From the NCBI GenBank assembly GCA_002731875.1, contig PCCY01000028.1, positions 62,001 through 126,000 on the forward strand: DNA of 64,000 nt, given 5' to 3'. Every line of letters starts with the position of its first letter. Within the stretch, counting starts at the first letter, position 1. Below, piece after piece: positions 8,184-17,703 of this stretch. The translations under genes and the position numbers were made by a program. The notes under the pieces are model-generated. The model ran no database searches. It was not told where the DNA came from and worked only from the letters and a program-made list of their open reading frames with translations. Source of the stretch: Roseobacter sp. GTDB taxonomy: Bacteria > Pseudomonadota > Alphaproteobacteria > Rhodobacterales > Rhodobacteraceae.

Positions 8184-11100
8184 TCACTCTGCCGCTTTTG
8201 CGGTATGTGACCCTCCTGCCCGGATCGTCGCCAAAAGCTCTTCTCGACGCTTTGCGGCCTTTGCCTCGTTGGCCTGCTTTACCGGGCCAAACCCGCGGAT
8301 CTGCAAGGGGAGTTCAGCCAAAGCAATGATCGCATCGCGGGTTGCGTCCGTAAGCCGGGGCAATACTTCCTTCATATCCGCCTCGTATTGGCGGATCAAA
8401 GACCTTTCCATTTTCCGCTCACTCGTATGGCCGAACGGGTCAAACGGCGTTCCTCGCAGGAATTTCATGCGCGAAAGCATACCCAGCGGTCTTTCCAGCC
8501 ACTCTCCGAAGGTCCGTTTGACGGGCCGTCCGTCGGAACCTGTTTTCGACAAAACCGGAGGCGCAAGGTTGAACGTCATTTTGGGATTGCCATCGAATTC
8601 CTGCGCAACTTTTTCACGGGTCGATTTGAGCAAGCGGGCGACCTCGTATTCATCCTTGTAAGACAACAGCTTGTGGTATCCCAAGGCGACGGCTTCGCGC
8701 AGACGGGCGTCTTCGATGCTATGGACTAGCGTGCCATAGCGCTTGGCCAGCCCCTTGCCCTGATACGCAATCAGGTGCTTTTTACGATAATCTATCTTGT
8801 CCTCAAGTGATTTCGGCATCTCGATGATGTTAGGGGACAACAGATTGGCAGCTTCCTTGGGAAACAACACCGCCCAGCGACCCAGTTCAAACGCGCGCAG
8901 ATTACGTTCTACCGCCGCACCGTTCAATTTTATGGCCTCTTGCAGGCTGTCCAAAGACAGCGGCACCAATCCCCGTTGCCAGGCAGCGCCAAAGATCATC
9001 ATGTTGGAATAAATTGAATCGCCCAAGGTCGCCTTGGCAAGATCGGACGCGTCGAACAAGGCCACGTCCTCCTTGAGCCGGGCTTCCAAAGCCAAGGTCA
9101 GCCTGTCGTAGGGCATCTGGAATTCTGTATTGCGGGTAAAATCGCCGGTGATGATCTGATGCGAGTTCACCACAGCGCCGGTACGCCCAGCGCGGGTCAA
9201 ACCAAGGGTTTTGGTACCCGCCGAAACGACCAGATCGCCGCCGATCAAGGCGTCGGCCTCACCGGTGGCAACACGAATGGCGCTGATATCTTCGGGACGA
9301 TTGGCAATGCGGCAATGGATATGCACCGCACCGCCTTTTTGGGCAAGCCCGGCCATTTCCATCATCCCTGCGCCTTTACCGTCAAGCTGTGCAGCCTGAG
9401 CCAGTACAGCGCCGATGGTGACAACACCCGTCCCGCCTACACCGGTAATGATCACGTTATGCGTCCCGTGGATTACGGGCAGAACCGGATAGGGAAGCTC
9501 CGGAATTTTAACTTCGGTCGTCGGGTCCTTGCGGATCTTGGCCCCTTCCAACGTCACAAAAGACGGGCAAAACCCTTTGACGCAGGAATAATCCTTGTTG
9601 CACGACGATTGATCAATCGCACGTTTGCGCCCTAGTTCGGTATCTGCGGGCACAATCGAAACACAGTTTGATTGCACACCACAGTCGCCACAGCCTTCGC
9701 AGACATCGGTGTTGATAAACACCCGCTTATCAGGGTCCGGAAACTGTCCCCGTTTGCGGCGGCGTCGTTTTTCGGCGGCGCAGGTCTGGATGTAGACAAT
9801 AGCGCTGACGCCTTTGTGCTGGGTAAAATTCTTCTGAACCGATTGCAGTTCAGCCCTTTCATACAATGGAACGCCATCAAAGGCATTCTTGTCGACGTCC
9901 TCTTTTTCGTCATAGACCACGGCGATGTTCCCGACGCCCATCGCCTTTAGCTCTGCAACTATTCGCGGTGCGTCCAGATCGCCTTCGTTGTGCTGACCAC
10001 CGGTCATGGCGACCGCATCGTTATAGAGAATCTTATAGGTGATGTTGGTCCCCGCGGCCACCGCGGCCCGGATCGCCTGAATACCCGAATGATTATAGGT
10101 GCCGTCGCCAAGGTTCTGAAACACGTGATCGCGCTTTGAAAAATGCGATTCGCCGATCCAGTTGGCCCCTTCACCTCCCATATGGGTGTAACCTGTGGTC
10201 TCCCGGTCCATCCATTGCACCATATAGTGACATCCGATGCCCGCATAGGCACGGCTGCCTTCGGGTAGTTTAGTGGACGAATTATGCGGACAGCCGGAAC
10301 AGAAATACGGGGTACGCGCGGCGATATCCTCTGCGTTATCGGCACGGCGTGCGGTATCAAGCGATTCCATTCCCGCCTTGATGCCATCGGTGTTCCGGCC
10401 TTCCTCGATGAGGATACCGCCCAGCTTTTCGGCGATCCAGATAGGGTCTAATGCCGCACGGGTCGGGAACAGTTCTTCACCATGTTCAAGCCCGGCACCG
10501 CCGCCCTTGTGCCAGCCGTACACGCGGCGATGGGTGTCTGAAAACAACGCTTCCTTAATCTGTATTTCGATAAGCTTGCGCTTTTCTTCCACGACGACGA
10601 CCAGATCCAGACCCTCTGCCCAAGCGTGGAAGCCTCTCATGTCCAGCGGGAAGGTCTGCCCTACCTTGTAAAGGGTGATCCCTAGCCGTTCGGCCTCGTT
10701 TTCATCAATGTTAAGCAGGCTCATCGCGTGGATCAGATCAAGCCAGTTCTTACCGGCAGCCACGAAACCGATCTTCGCACCGGGTTTACCCCACATGCGT
10801 TTATCCATCTTGTTAGCGTGGCTATATTCTTCGGCCGCGAAGCGCTTGTGGTCGATCATCCGCGCCTCTTGGAGGTGGGGGGTGTCTATCAGCCTAATAT
10901 TCAACCCGCCTTCAGGCATATCGTATGTCGGCGTGACCAACCGCATCCGAAGCGGGTCACCATCGACCACCGATGTCGCTTCAACGGTATCCTTCATAGT
11001 CTTCAAGCCGACCCACAGACCCGAGAACCGCGACAGCCCCCAGCCGTAGATGCCGTAATCCATGATCTCCTGAACACCCGCCGGACTGACGATCGGCATA

Positions 11101-11600
11101 TAAGCGTCCATCATTGCCCATTCGGACTGATGCAAGACCGTAGAGGATTCGCCGGTATGGTCATCCCCCATTGCCATCAACACACCACCGTGCGCCGACG
11201 ATCCGGCCATGTTGGCATGGCGCATCACGTCACCCGACCGGTCCACTCCGGGGCCCTTGCCGTACCACAAGCCAAATACACCGTCATATTTGCCTTCGCC
11301 GCGCAATTCAGCCTGCTGCGTGCCCCAAAGCGCGGTTGCGGCAAGATCTTCATTCAGCCCGGCCTCGAAAATCACGTCATATGCGGCCAGAGATTTGGCT
11401 GCCCGTTCCATCTGCAAATCGACCGCACCAAGAGGCGACCCGCGATAACCAGTCACGTATCCGGCCGTGTTCAACCCCGCTGCGCGATCACGGGCTTTTT
11501 GCATCATCATCATACGAACCAACGCCTGCGTGCCGTTCAACAGCACCGGAGACTTCTCAAGGTCAAAGCGATCATTCAGTGAAATCTTCTGCGTACCCAT
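8184..11600 (-). CDS. Indolepyruvate ferredoxin oxidoreductase, fused alpha-beta type
   Basis: Large 1138-residue 2-oxoacid:ferredoxin oxidoreductase that decarboxylates aryl pyruvates to acyl-CoA while reducing ferredoxin. An N-terminal pyrimidine-binding domain (GYRGSPLGAVD) is followed by a TPP-binding core (GIGCHYM near 460, NLGDGTYNHSG near 505), a ferredoxin-like cluster segment (CEGCGDCGVQSNC and CVKGFC, about 635-670), and a C-terminal IorB-like gamma domain (GVGGTGVVTIGAVLAQAA near 725). The start at 11600 has a strong GGGAGG site and removes nine extra residues from the longest reading. It is divergent from the LysR gene, with a LysR-type palindrome 46 bases before its start. Confidence 0.92.
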   Translation of the reverse strand: MGTQKISLNDRFDLEKSPVLLNGTQALVRMMMMQKARDRAAGLNTAGYVTGYRGSPLGAVDLQMERAAKSLAAYDVIFEAGLNEDLAATALWGTQQAELRGEGKYDGVFGLWYGKGPGVDRSGDVMRHANMAGSSAHGGVLMAMGDDHTGESSTVLHQSEWAMMDAYMPIVSPAGVQEIMDYGIYGWGLSRFSGLWVGLKTMKDTVEATSVVDGDPLRMRLVTPTYDMPEGGLNIRLIDTPHLQEARMIDHKRFAAEEYSHANKMDKRMWGKPGAKIGFVAAGKNWLDLIHAMSLLNIDENEAERLGITLYKVGQTFPLDMRGFHAWAEGLDLVVVVEEKRKLIEIQIKEALFSDTHRRVYGWHKGGGAGLEHGEELFPTRAALDPIWIAEKLGGILIEEGRNTDGIKAGMESLDTARRADNAEDIAARTPYFCSGCPHNSSTKLPEGSRAYAGIGCHYMVQWMDRETTGYTHMGGEGANWIGESHFSKRDHVFQNLGDGTYNHSGIQAIRAAVAAGTNITYKILYNDAVAMTGGQHNEGDLDAPRIVAELKAMGVGNIAVVYDEKEDVDKNAFDGVPLYERAELQSVQKNFTQHKGVSAIVYIQTCAAEKRRRRKRGQFPDPDKRVFINTDVCEGCGDCGVQSNCVSIVPADTELGRKRAIDQSSCNKDYSCVKGFCPSFVTLEGAKIRKDPTTEVKIPELPYPVLPVIHGTHNVIITGVGGTGVVTIGAVLAQAAQLDGKGAGMMEMAGLAQKGGAVHIHCRIANRPEDISAIRVATGEADALIGGDLVVSAGTKTLGLTRAGRTGAVVNSHQIITGDFTRNTEFQMPYDRLTLALEARLKEDVALFDASDLAKATLGDSIYSNMMIFGAAWQRGLVPLSLDSLQEAIKLNGAAVERNLRAFELGRWAVLFPKEAANLLSPNIIEMPKSLEDKIDYRKKHLIAYQGKGLAKRYGTLVHSIEDARLREAVALGYHKLLSYKDEYEVARLLKSTREKVAQEFDGNPKMTFNLAPPVLSKTGSDGRPVKRTFGEWLERPLGMLSRMKFLRGTPFDPFGHTSERKMERSLIRQYEADMKEVLPRLTDATRDAIIALAELPLQIRGFGPVKQANEAKAAKRREELLATIRAGGSHTAKAAE

Positions 11601-11645
11601 GGCGCGTCCTCCCGTACGAGCAATCAATAGCGATAGGGTAATACT

Positions 11646-11664
11646 AGGTCACAAAAGCTGACCT
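11646..11664. promoter_or_regulatory. LysR-type operator candidate (AGGTCA-N7-TGACCT)
   Basis: A perfect 6-bp inverted repeat with a 7-base spacer, containing the LysR-family pattern T-N11-A (TCA-N7-TGA). It sits in the 245-base divergent gap, 46 bases before the indolepyruvate oxidoreductase start and about 180 bases before the LysR gene. The palindrome is seen; binding by the adjacent regulator is inferred. Confidence 0.5.
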
Positions 11665-11845
11665 GTCTAGCGTTGTGTATCAGCCGTGGCCAAGATAGTT
11701 CAGAAATAAGGCTTCAATGGTTGCGAGCAATACAAGAGCGCCTATTTAATGCGGCTAAACGTGACGTAGACTTGTTTTTGGTCAATAATAAGCGCAGACA
11801 CGGTTGTTCGTGCGAAATGCGCCACAGCGGGAAAAGGTGGTCCTC

Positions 11846-12751
11846 ATGGATTGGGACAAGCTCAGAATATTTCATGCGGTCGCAGACGCCGGCAGCCTGA
11901 CCCATGCCGGTGACAAGCTGAACCTGTCGCAATCGGCGGTGAGCCGGCAGATCCGCGGCCTTGAAGAACAGCTGAACACCAATCTTTTCCACCGCCATGC
12001 CCGCGGTTTGATCCTGACTGAGCAGGGCGAGCTGTTATTCGATGCCACTGTCGCGATGACCAAGCGGCTCGATACAGCTGCGGCGCGTATTCGCGACAGC
12101 GAAGAAGAGGTCTTTGGCGAACTCCGTGTCACGACGACGACGGGGTTTGGCACGCTTTGGCTCGCTCCGCGATTGACAAAACTGTACGAGAAATACCCCG
12201 ACCTCAGGGTGGACCTGATGCTGGAGGAACGCGTGCTGGACCTGCCGATGCGCGAGGCTGATGTCGCGATCCGCATGAAAGAACCATCACAGGCTGATCT
12301 GGTCCGCAAAAAATTGATGATGATCAAGATGTGTATGTATGCGTCACCGGCCTACCTGGCGGCCAACGGTACACCGCAACGGCTTGAGGACATGTCCGAA
12401 CACCGGTTGATCTGCCAAAATACCGACAGCAACCAAGTCAATGCCGGGTTACAGCTGGTTCAACAACTGATGATGTACGATGTCCGGTCGATGCTGACGG
12501 TCAACAATTATTTCGGAGTGCTCCAGGCTGTCATCAATAACCTGGGGATCGGGGTGCTCCCGGATTACCTGATTCAGGACTTTCCGGAAATGGTACAGGT
12601 GCTGCCCGACACCGAATCTGCCGACGTGCCGGTCTTTCTTGCCTATCCCGAAGAATTGCGCGCCTCGAAACGGGTCGCAGCGTTCAAGGATTTTGTCCAA
12701 GACGAGATTATCACCCATCGAAAACTGCTGCGCGAGAAGGCAAACCTTTGA
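11846..12751 (+). CDS. LysR family transcriptional regulator
   Basis: DNA-binding regulator of 301 residues with an N-terminal winged helix (residues 1-60: LRIFHAVADAGSLTHAGDKL, then LSQSAVSRQIRGLEE) and a LysR substrate-binding domain starting near residue 90. The ATG at 11846 (MDWDKL) is chosen over one 14 codons earlier because it places the helix-turn-helix at the usual distance and has an AAAAGGTGG site. Its divergent position makes the indolepyruvate oxidoreductase gene the likely target. Confidence 0.9.
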   Translation: MDWDKLRIFHAVADAGSLTHAGDKLNLSQSAVSRQIRGLEEQLNTNLFHRHARGLILTEQGELLFDATVAMTKRLDTAAARIRDSEEEVFGELRVTTTTGFGTLWLAPRLTKLYEKYPDLRVDLMLEERVLDLPMREADVAIRMKEPSQADLVRKKLMMIKMCMYASPAYLAANGTPQRLEDMSEHRLICQNTDSNQVNAGLQLVQQLMMYDVRSMLTVNNYFGVLQAVINNLGIGVLPDYLIQDFPEMVQVLPDTESADVPVFLAYPEELRASKRVAAFKDFVQDEIITHRKLLREKANL

Positions 12752-12772
12752 GCTATGCGAAATGCGCATAGC
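12752..12772 (+). terminator. Hairpin directly after the LysR gene
   Basis: GCTATGCG-AAATG-CGCATAGC is a perfect 8-bp stem with a 5-base loop starting right after the TGA. A T-rich stretch (CATTTTATT) follows about 9 bases later. It is probably a terminator or a 3'-end stabilising hairpin. Confidence 0.5.
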
Positions 12773-12915
12773 GGGCATGCTCATTTTATTCGATTCCTGT
12801 CTTGATCCGTGCACAACTGCCACCTAATTGAGCTTTATGAAGACGGACGCCTCACGGCTGTCTCTTCATACCTCCCTGTTGGACTTGGCCGAGCCTCGTG
12901 CTCGGCCTTTTTTTT
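12773..12915 (+). ncRNA. Possible small RNA (or purL leader) ending in an intrinsic terminator
   Basis: This stretch lies between two hairpins and holds no ORF. It contains a small GCC-TCAC-GGC hairpin, an unpaired CCTCCC (12871-12876, complementary to Shine-Dalgarno sequences), and ends with the strong terminator at 12887-12915. Anti-Shine-Dalgarno loops are typical of alphaproteobacterial sRNAs of the CcsR/ar14 kind, but I cannot show homology and see no clear promoter. An attenuated purL leader is the alternative. Confidence 0.25.
12887..12915 (+). terminator. Strong intrinsic terminator upstream of purL
   Basis: GGCCGAG, a 7-base loop, CTCGGCC, then eight T residues. It lies 88 bases before the purL start and 135 bases after the LysR stop, so it probably ends a separate short transcript. 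Confidence 0.85.
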
Positions 12916-13003
12916 GACTGGATGGCCTGTTTCCCTTTGGCCTTTTCCCCGCGCCGCGCTTGATCTAAGAGTACGCCCAAATTGCTAGGGAAATATGTGC
13001 ATC

Positions 13004-15163
13004 ATGACCGAACCAGCCATCACCCAAGATTTGATCTCCAGCCATGGAATAAACGCGGACGAGTATCAGCGGATACTTGATATCATCGGGCGCGAGCCAA
13101 GCTTTACCGAGCTGGGCATTTTTTCGGCCATGTGGAACGAGCACTGCTCTTACAAGTCCTCCAAGAAATGGTTGCGCAGTTTGCCGACCACCGGCCCGCA
13201 AGTCATCTGCGGCCCCGGGGAAAATGCAGGTATCGTGGATATCGGCGACGGTCAGGCGCTGGTGTTCAAGATGGAAAGCCACAACCACCCATCATATATC
13301 GAACCCTATCAGGGTGCCGCGACCGGGGTAGGCGGAATCTTGCGCGACGTATTCACCATGGGTGCCCGTCCTATCGCGGCGATGAACTCGCTCAGCTTCG
13401 GGTCCCCCGACCACCGCAAGACCCGACAGCTTGTTCATGGCGTCGTGTCAGGTGTGGGGGGCTACGGCAATTGCTTCGGGGTGCCCACGGTTGGCGGCGA
13501 AGTCCGGTTTGATACCGCCTATGACGGCAACTGCCTTGTGAACGCGTTTGCTGCCGGCTTGGCCGATACGGACAAGATTTTTTATTCGGCGGCGTCGGGC
13601 GTGGGTATGCCCGTGGTGTACCTGGGTGCAAAAACCGGTCGGGACGGTGTGGGTGGTGCGACGATGGCATCCGCCGAATTCGACGACACCATCGAAGACA
13701 AGCGCCCCACCGTTCAGGTGGGTGATCCCTTTACTGAAAAACGCCTGATGGAAGCGACGCTAGAGCTTATGGCGACAGGTGCTGTGATCTCGATCCAGGA
13801 TATGGGCGCTGCGGGGCTGACGTGCTCTGCGGTGGAAATGGGCGACAAGGGCAATCTCGGCGTCAGGCTTGATCTTGGAAAGGTGCCGACACGCGAACAC
13901 GCCATGACCGCATACGAGATGATGCTGTCGGAATCCCAGGAACGCATGCTGATGGTCTTGCGCCCGGAACTTGAAGCCCAGGCCAAGGCCGTCTTCGATA
14001 AATGGGACCTAGACTTTGCTATCGTCGGTGAAACCATTGCCGAAGACCGGTTCCTGATCATGCATAACGGCGAGCTTAAAGCCGACCTGCCTCTCAAGGC
14101 TTTGTCTGGCAACGCTCCGGAATATGATCGCCCCTGGATCGAAACCCCCGCGGTCACGCCATTGTCCGATGTACCTGGCATTGACCCGATCGATGGGCTT
14201 AACGCGCTGATATCCAGCCCCAACTACGCATCAAAAGCGTGGGTGTACGAGCAGTATGACACCATGGTGATGGGCGACAGCGCCCGGACCCCTGGTCTGG
14301 GGTCGGGCATCGTGCGAATTCACGGGACCGACAAAGCCGTGGCCTTCACGTCCGACGTCACGCCGCGCTATGTGAAGGCCAACCCCTATGAGGGCGGCAA
14401 GCAAGCGGTGGCCGAAGCTTACCGCAACCTGTGCGCCGTAGGTGCCCTGCCCTTGGCCACGACCGACAACCTGAATTTCGGCAACCCCGAAAAACCCGAG
14501 ATCATGGGGCAGTTCGTCGGGGCGCTTCGGGGCATCGGCGAAGCGGTCGCAGCGCTGGACATGCCGATCGTGTCCGGCAACGTTTCGCTTTACAATGAAA
14601 CCGACGGTGTCGGCATTCTCCCTACCCCCACTATCGGTGCCGTAGGTCTGCTGACACATACCGACCAGATCATCGGCAAAGAGGTACGCGAAGGGCATGT
14701 GGCGCTGGTTCTGGGCACAACCGAGGGTCATCTGGGCCAATCCGCCCTGCTGCTGGAGGTATTCGGTCGTCGCGATGGCGACGCGCCTCATGTAGATCTG
14801 GCCCTGGAGAAGGCCCACGGAACCTTTATCCGTGAAAACCGCGAGCTGATCAAAGCCTGCACCGACCTGTCGGATGGCGGCCTTGCGCTCGCCGCCTTTG
14901 AACTGGCCGAAGAGGCCGGGGTTGGCGTGATCCTCGATTCCGGAGACACCCAGACGTTGTTCGGAGAGGATCAGGCACGCTATTTGATCGCATGCAACTT
15001 CGATCAAGCCGAAGCGTTGATGGTCAACGCACAAAATGCAGGGCTGCACCTGGAATCTGTCGGAAAATTTGGCGGGGATCAGATCAGCTTTGGTGGGGTC
15101 AAAGCCCCATTGGCGGAAATGTCTGCAACGTATCGCGGTGCTTTCGAAAAAACCTTTGCTTGA
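13004..15163 (+). CDS. purL: Phosphoribosylformylglycinamidine synthase subunit PurL
   Basis: Synthetase subunit of the three-part FGAM synthase (PurL with PurS and PurQ) in purine synthesis. The 719-residue small-type PurL has the ATP/Mg motif [18 protein letters not shown] near residue 90, the duplicated AIR-synthase halves (second half from about 420 with [13 protein letters not shown]) and the conserved [10 protein letters not shown] segment near 265. The ATG at 13004 (MTEPAI) is preferred to the one 9 bases upstream. purS and purQ are not in the window. Confidence 0.96.
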   Translation: MTEPAITQDLISSHGINADEYQRILDIIGREPSFTELGIFSAMWNEHCSYKSSKKWLRSLPTTGPQVICGPGENAGIVDIGDGQALVFKMESHNHPSYIEPYQGAATGVGGILRDVFTMGARPIAAMNSLSFGSPDHRKTRQLVHGVVSGVGGYGNCFGVPTVGGEVRFDTAYDGNCLVNAFAAGLADTDKIFYSAASGVGMPVVYLGAKTGRDGVGGATMASAEFDDTIEDKRPTVQVGDPFTEKRLMEATLELMATGAVISIQDMGAAGLTCSAVEMGDKGNLGVRLDLGKVPTREHAMTAYEMMLSESQERMLMVLRPELEAQAKAVFDKWDLDFAIVGETIAEDRFLIMHNGELKADLPLKALSGNAPEYDRPWIETPAVTPLSDVPGIDPIDGLNALISSPNYASKAWVYEQYDTMVMGDSARTPGLGSGIVRIHGTDKAVAFTSDVTPRYVKANPYEGGKQAVAEAYRNLCAVGALPLATTDNLNFGNPEKPEIMGQFVGALRGIGEAVAALDMPIVSGNVSLYNETDGVGILPTPTIGAVGLLTHTDQIIGKEVREGHVALVLGTTEGHLGQSALLLEVFGRRDGDAPHVDLALEKAHGTFIRENRELIKACTDLSDGGLALAAFELAEEAGVGVILDSGDTQTLFGEDQARYLIACNFDQAEALMVNAQNAGLHLESVGKFGGDQISFGGVKAPLAEMSATYRGAFEKTFA

Positions 15164-15166
15164 GGG

Positions 15167-16423
15167 TCAGTCGCCCATCATTGCCATAAGTCGCGTTTTC
15201 TCGCCCAGATCATCCGGGCGGGAAATCACCCCGGCAAGTTCTTCGAGCGACGCAATCGAATGCCCCGCCCGAAAACTGTCAACATGAGGCAGCATGGCGC
15301 GAATGCCAGCGGCCTTTGGCGCAAACCCGTCCCACCGCAGCAAAGGGTTTAACCAGATCAACCGACGTGCGGTCAGGTGGAGGCGCTGCATATGCAGCGC
15401 CAGCTCGTTTGGAGCATCGCGGTCCAGGCCATCGGTGATCAGCAGCACTACCGCGCCCTGCCCCATCACCCGTCGCGACCAGTCACGGTTGAAAGCTTCT
15501 ATGCTGGCTCCGATACGCGTGCCGCCTTCCCAATCCTGCGCCTCGGCACCCGCCGCCTTGAGAGCCGCGTCAACGTCGCGGGCGGCGAGATGACGCGTGA
15601 TATTGGTCAGTCGCGTGCCGAAGGTAAATGCGTGGACCTTGGCCCAGCCCGCGCCTTTCGCGTTGCTGACCGCATGCAGAAAATGCAGCACCACGCGCGA
15701 ATATTGGCTCATTGAACCGGAAATATCGCACAGCACCACCAGGTTAGGATACCGCAGGCGCGGCTTTTTGAGCGATAGGCTGTGCAGATCCCCCCCGCGC
15801 CGCAACGCCGCGCGCATGGTGCGCGGCACGTCGATATCCCCGATAGAAGATACCATGCTGCGCCGGGACGGCATTGGCTTTACCGGCAAGGTGAGACGCG
15901 CCAACATCCTTTTGGCCTCGGTCATTTCTGCAAGGCTCATCAGTTCGAAATCCAGTGTCCGCAAACGCTCTTTGCGCGACATGGTAAGGCTGGCGTCGGC
16001 TTCGATCCGGGTATCTTCGTCGTCTTCGTCGTGGCGGTCGTCGTCCTGGGGGGCCTGGGCACCATCCAGCAACGCTTCGGCAGCGCGCTTTTCCGCGGCC
16101 TGGGCGGGTCGGTCTTCCTGGACACCGCGGATAGCGGGGAGCATCGCTGCCATCATGTGTTCGAGATAACGCGGATCACGCCAATAGAGCCGAAAAAGCT
16201 GCGCAAATATCGCGCGGTGTTCGGGCCGGTTCACAAAACAGGCGTGCAACGTCCAGTAAAAATCGATCTTGTTGGAAAACCCCGCGGCCTCGACCGCGCG
16301 GATCGCGTCGATTACCCGTCCCGGCCCGATCGGCAATCCGGCACGTCGCAACGCGCGGGCAAAATGGGTGATGTTGCCGGCAAGCCTGGGGTTATCTGGC
16401 AAATCAAGCGGGAGGTGCTCCAT
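15167..16423 (-). CDS. VWA domain-containing CoxE family protein
   Basis: 418-residue cytosolic protein with an N-terminal helical region, an acidic low-complexity stretch (residues about 125-145, many Asp/Glu) and a C-terminal von Willebrand factor A domain whose metal site is CDISGSMSQYS near residue 235, with LLITDGLDRD further on. CoxE-type proteins work with MoxR ATPases in maturation of metalloenzymes such as carbon monoxide dehydrogenase. The MoxR-type gene lies just upstream on the same strand, but no target enzyme is encoded nearby. The ribosome binding site is weak. Confidence 0.87.
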   Translation of the reverse strand: MEHLPLDLPDNPRLAGNITHFARALRRAGLPIGPGRVIDAIRAVEAAGFSNKIDFYWTLHACFVNRPEHRAIFAQLFRLYWRDPRYLEHMMAAMLPAIRGVQEDRPAQAAEKRAAEALLDGAQAPQDDDRHDEDDEDTRIEADASLTMSRKERLRTLDFELMSLAEMTEAKRMLARLTLPVKPMPSRRSMVSSIGDIDVPRTMRAALRRGGDLHSLSLKKPRLRYPNLVVLCDISGSMSQYSRVVLHFLHAVSNAKGAGWAKVHAFTFGTRLTNITRHLAARDVDAALKAAGAEAQDWEGGTRIGASIEAFNRDWSRRVMGQGAVVLLITDGLDRDAPNELALHMQRLHLTARRLIWLNPLLRWDGFAPKAAGIRAMLPHVDSFRAGHSIASLEELAGVISRPDDLGEKTRLMAMMGD

Positions 16424-16439
16424 GATGAAATCAAGTCAT

Positions 16440-16456
16440 GGGGGCTGTCTGCCCCC
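16440..16456. repeat. Small palindrome GGGGGC-TGTCT-GCCCCC
   Basis: A perfect 6-bp GC stem with a 5-base loop in the 75-base gap between the MoxR and CoxE genes, followed by ATACCCCCGAGG. Intergenic palindromes of this composition recur in Rhodobacteraceae; here I see only this well-formed copy plus related fragments around pyrC. Confidence 0.4.
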
Positions 16457-16498
16457 ATACCCCCGAGGATGATGAACCATTTGGAAGGGCACGAGCGT

Positions 16499-17419
16499 TC
16501 ATCCTGCCGGATCCAGGCTGGCTTTGGCTTGGTCGAGAATGCGCTTGGCTTCAGAGCCTTGCAGCTTGGAGATATCATCTTGGTATTTCAGGATCGCGCC
16601 GAGCGTGTCCGAAATTACTTCGGGACTGAGGTTTATGACGTCGAGAGCGAGCAAACATTTTGCCCAGTCGATGGTTTCAGCGACGCCTGGCTTTTTGAAC
16701 AAGTCTTCGGTGCGCAGCTGCTGAACAAAGGCGACGACCTCGCGGCTGAGCGCCTCTGAGGCGTGCGGAGCCCTGGCTGCGAGTATTTCGATTTCGCGGT
16801 CGAAATCAGGATAATCCACCCAGTGGTACAGGCAACGGCGCTTGAGCGCATCATGCACCTCGCGGGTACGGTTGGAGGTCAGGACCACGATAGGTGGCTC
16901 CGGTGCCTTGATGGTTCCCAATTCGGGAATCGTCACCTGAAAATCACTGAGCGCTTCGAGAAGGAACGCTTCGAATGGGGCGTCGGTACGATCAAGTTCG
17001 TCGATAAGCAGAATGGGTGCCCCGCGTTCATCGGGGCGCATCGCCTCGAGCAGCGGGCGTTCAATCAGGAATTCTTCGCTGAAAAGCTCTGCCGTCAGTG
17101 CCTTGCGTGGGTTGTCGGCGGCATGTCCGGTGGCTTCGGTGGCACGGATCGCGACCATCTGGGCCGCAAAGTTCCATTCATATACCGCCGACGACGCATC
17201 GAGCCCTTCGTAGCATTGCAGACGGATCAGCTTTCGATCCAGGCCGGCTGCCAGTGCCTTGGCTATTTCCGTCTTGCCGACGCCCGCCTCACCTTCCAGG
17301 AACAAGGGGCGTCCGAGCTTCAGGCTTAGAAAAACGACCGTCGCAAGGGCGCGATCGCTGACATACCCCTGTCCCTCAAGCAAAGTCTGCACGGTATCGA
17401 TGGACATGGGTTCTGTCAT
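16499..17419 (-). CDS. MoxR family AAA+ ATPase
   Basis: 306-residue chaperone-like ATPase. Walker A is GEAGVGKTEIAKALA (residues about 42-56), Walker B is ILLIDELDRTD near 138, sensor 1 is VLTSNRTRE near 180, followed by the MoxR-typical arginine finger region RRCLYHWVDYPD. With the downstream VWA gene it forms the MoxR/CoxE pair thought to remodel metal-containing enzymes. The first ATG (17419) is taken as start because AGGAG precedes it at the right distance, although MSIDT four codons later is possible. Confidence 0.9.
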   Translation of the reverse strand: MTEPMSIDTVQTLLEGQGYVSDRALATVVFLSLKLGRPLFLEGEAGVGKTEIAKALAAGLDRKLIRLQCYEGLDASSAVYEWNFAAQMVAIRATEATGHAADNPRKALTAELFSEEFLIERPLLEAMRPDERGAPILLIDELDRTDAPFEAFLLEALSDFQVTIPELGTIKAPEPPIVVLTSNRTREVHDALKRRCLYHWVDYPDFDREIEILAARAPHASEALSREVVAFVQQLRTEDLFKKPGVAETIDWAKCLLALDVINLSPEVISDTLGAILKYQDDISKLQGSEAKRILDQAKASLDPAG

Positions 17420-17502
17420 AGGGGCTCCTGTTTAGAACGTCAGGGTGCGTTTTGATCCCGCCGGGGTCAAGTGCATGTAAGGCTGTCGGTCCGATTTGAT
17501 CA

Positions 17503-17540
17503 GCGTTCTCTTATCTGGGGCGCATGTCTCGAGAGAACGC
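17503..17540. promoter_or_regulatory. Inverted repeat GCGTTCTCT-N20-AGAGAACGC in the divergent gap
   Basis: Perfect 9-bp arms within the 284-base gap between the MoxR gene (minus) and the gene at 17704 (plus). Its placement between divergent genes suits an operator; no regulator can be named. The remainder of the gap is AT-richer near 17610-17660 and shows nothing else clear. Confidence 0.3.
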
Positions 17541-17703
17541 CATCCGGGTCAACGGCCCGTCATGGGCGATTGCACCTTCTTCGCAACCTCTGCAACCTTA
17601 CCTAAAATGCGCAACATTTTTCCGCATTTCTGCCGCAATATTTTTATAGCCAGTGACCAACAGCGCATATGATCTGCGCGCCATTCCAAGCAAGGACACA
17701 ACC

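Noticed and set aside
9159..9635. Plus-strand frame antisense to the indolepyruvate oxidoreductase
   Set aside because: No ribosome site and no recognisable domain; the opposite strand codes for a clear conserved core.
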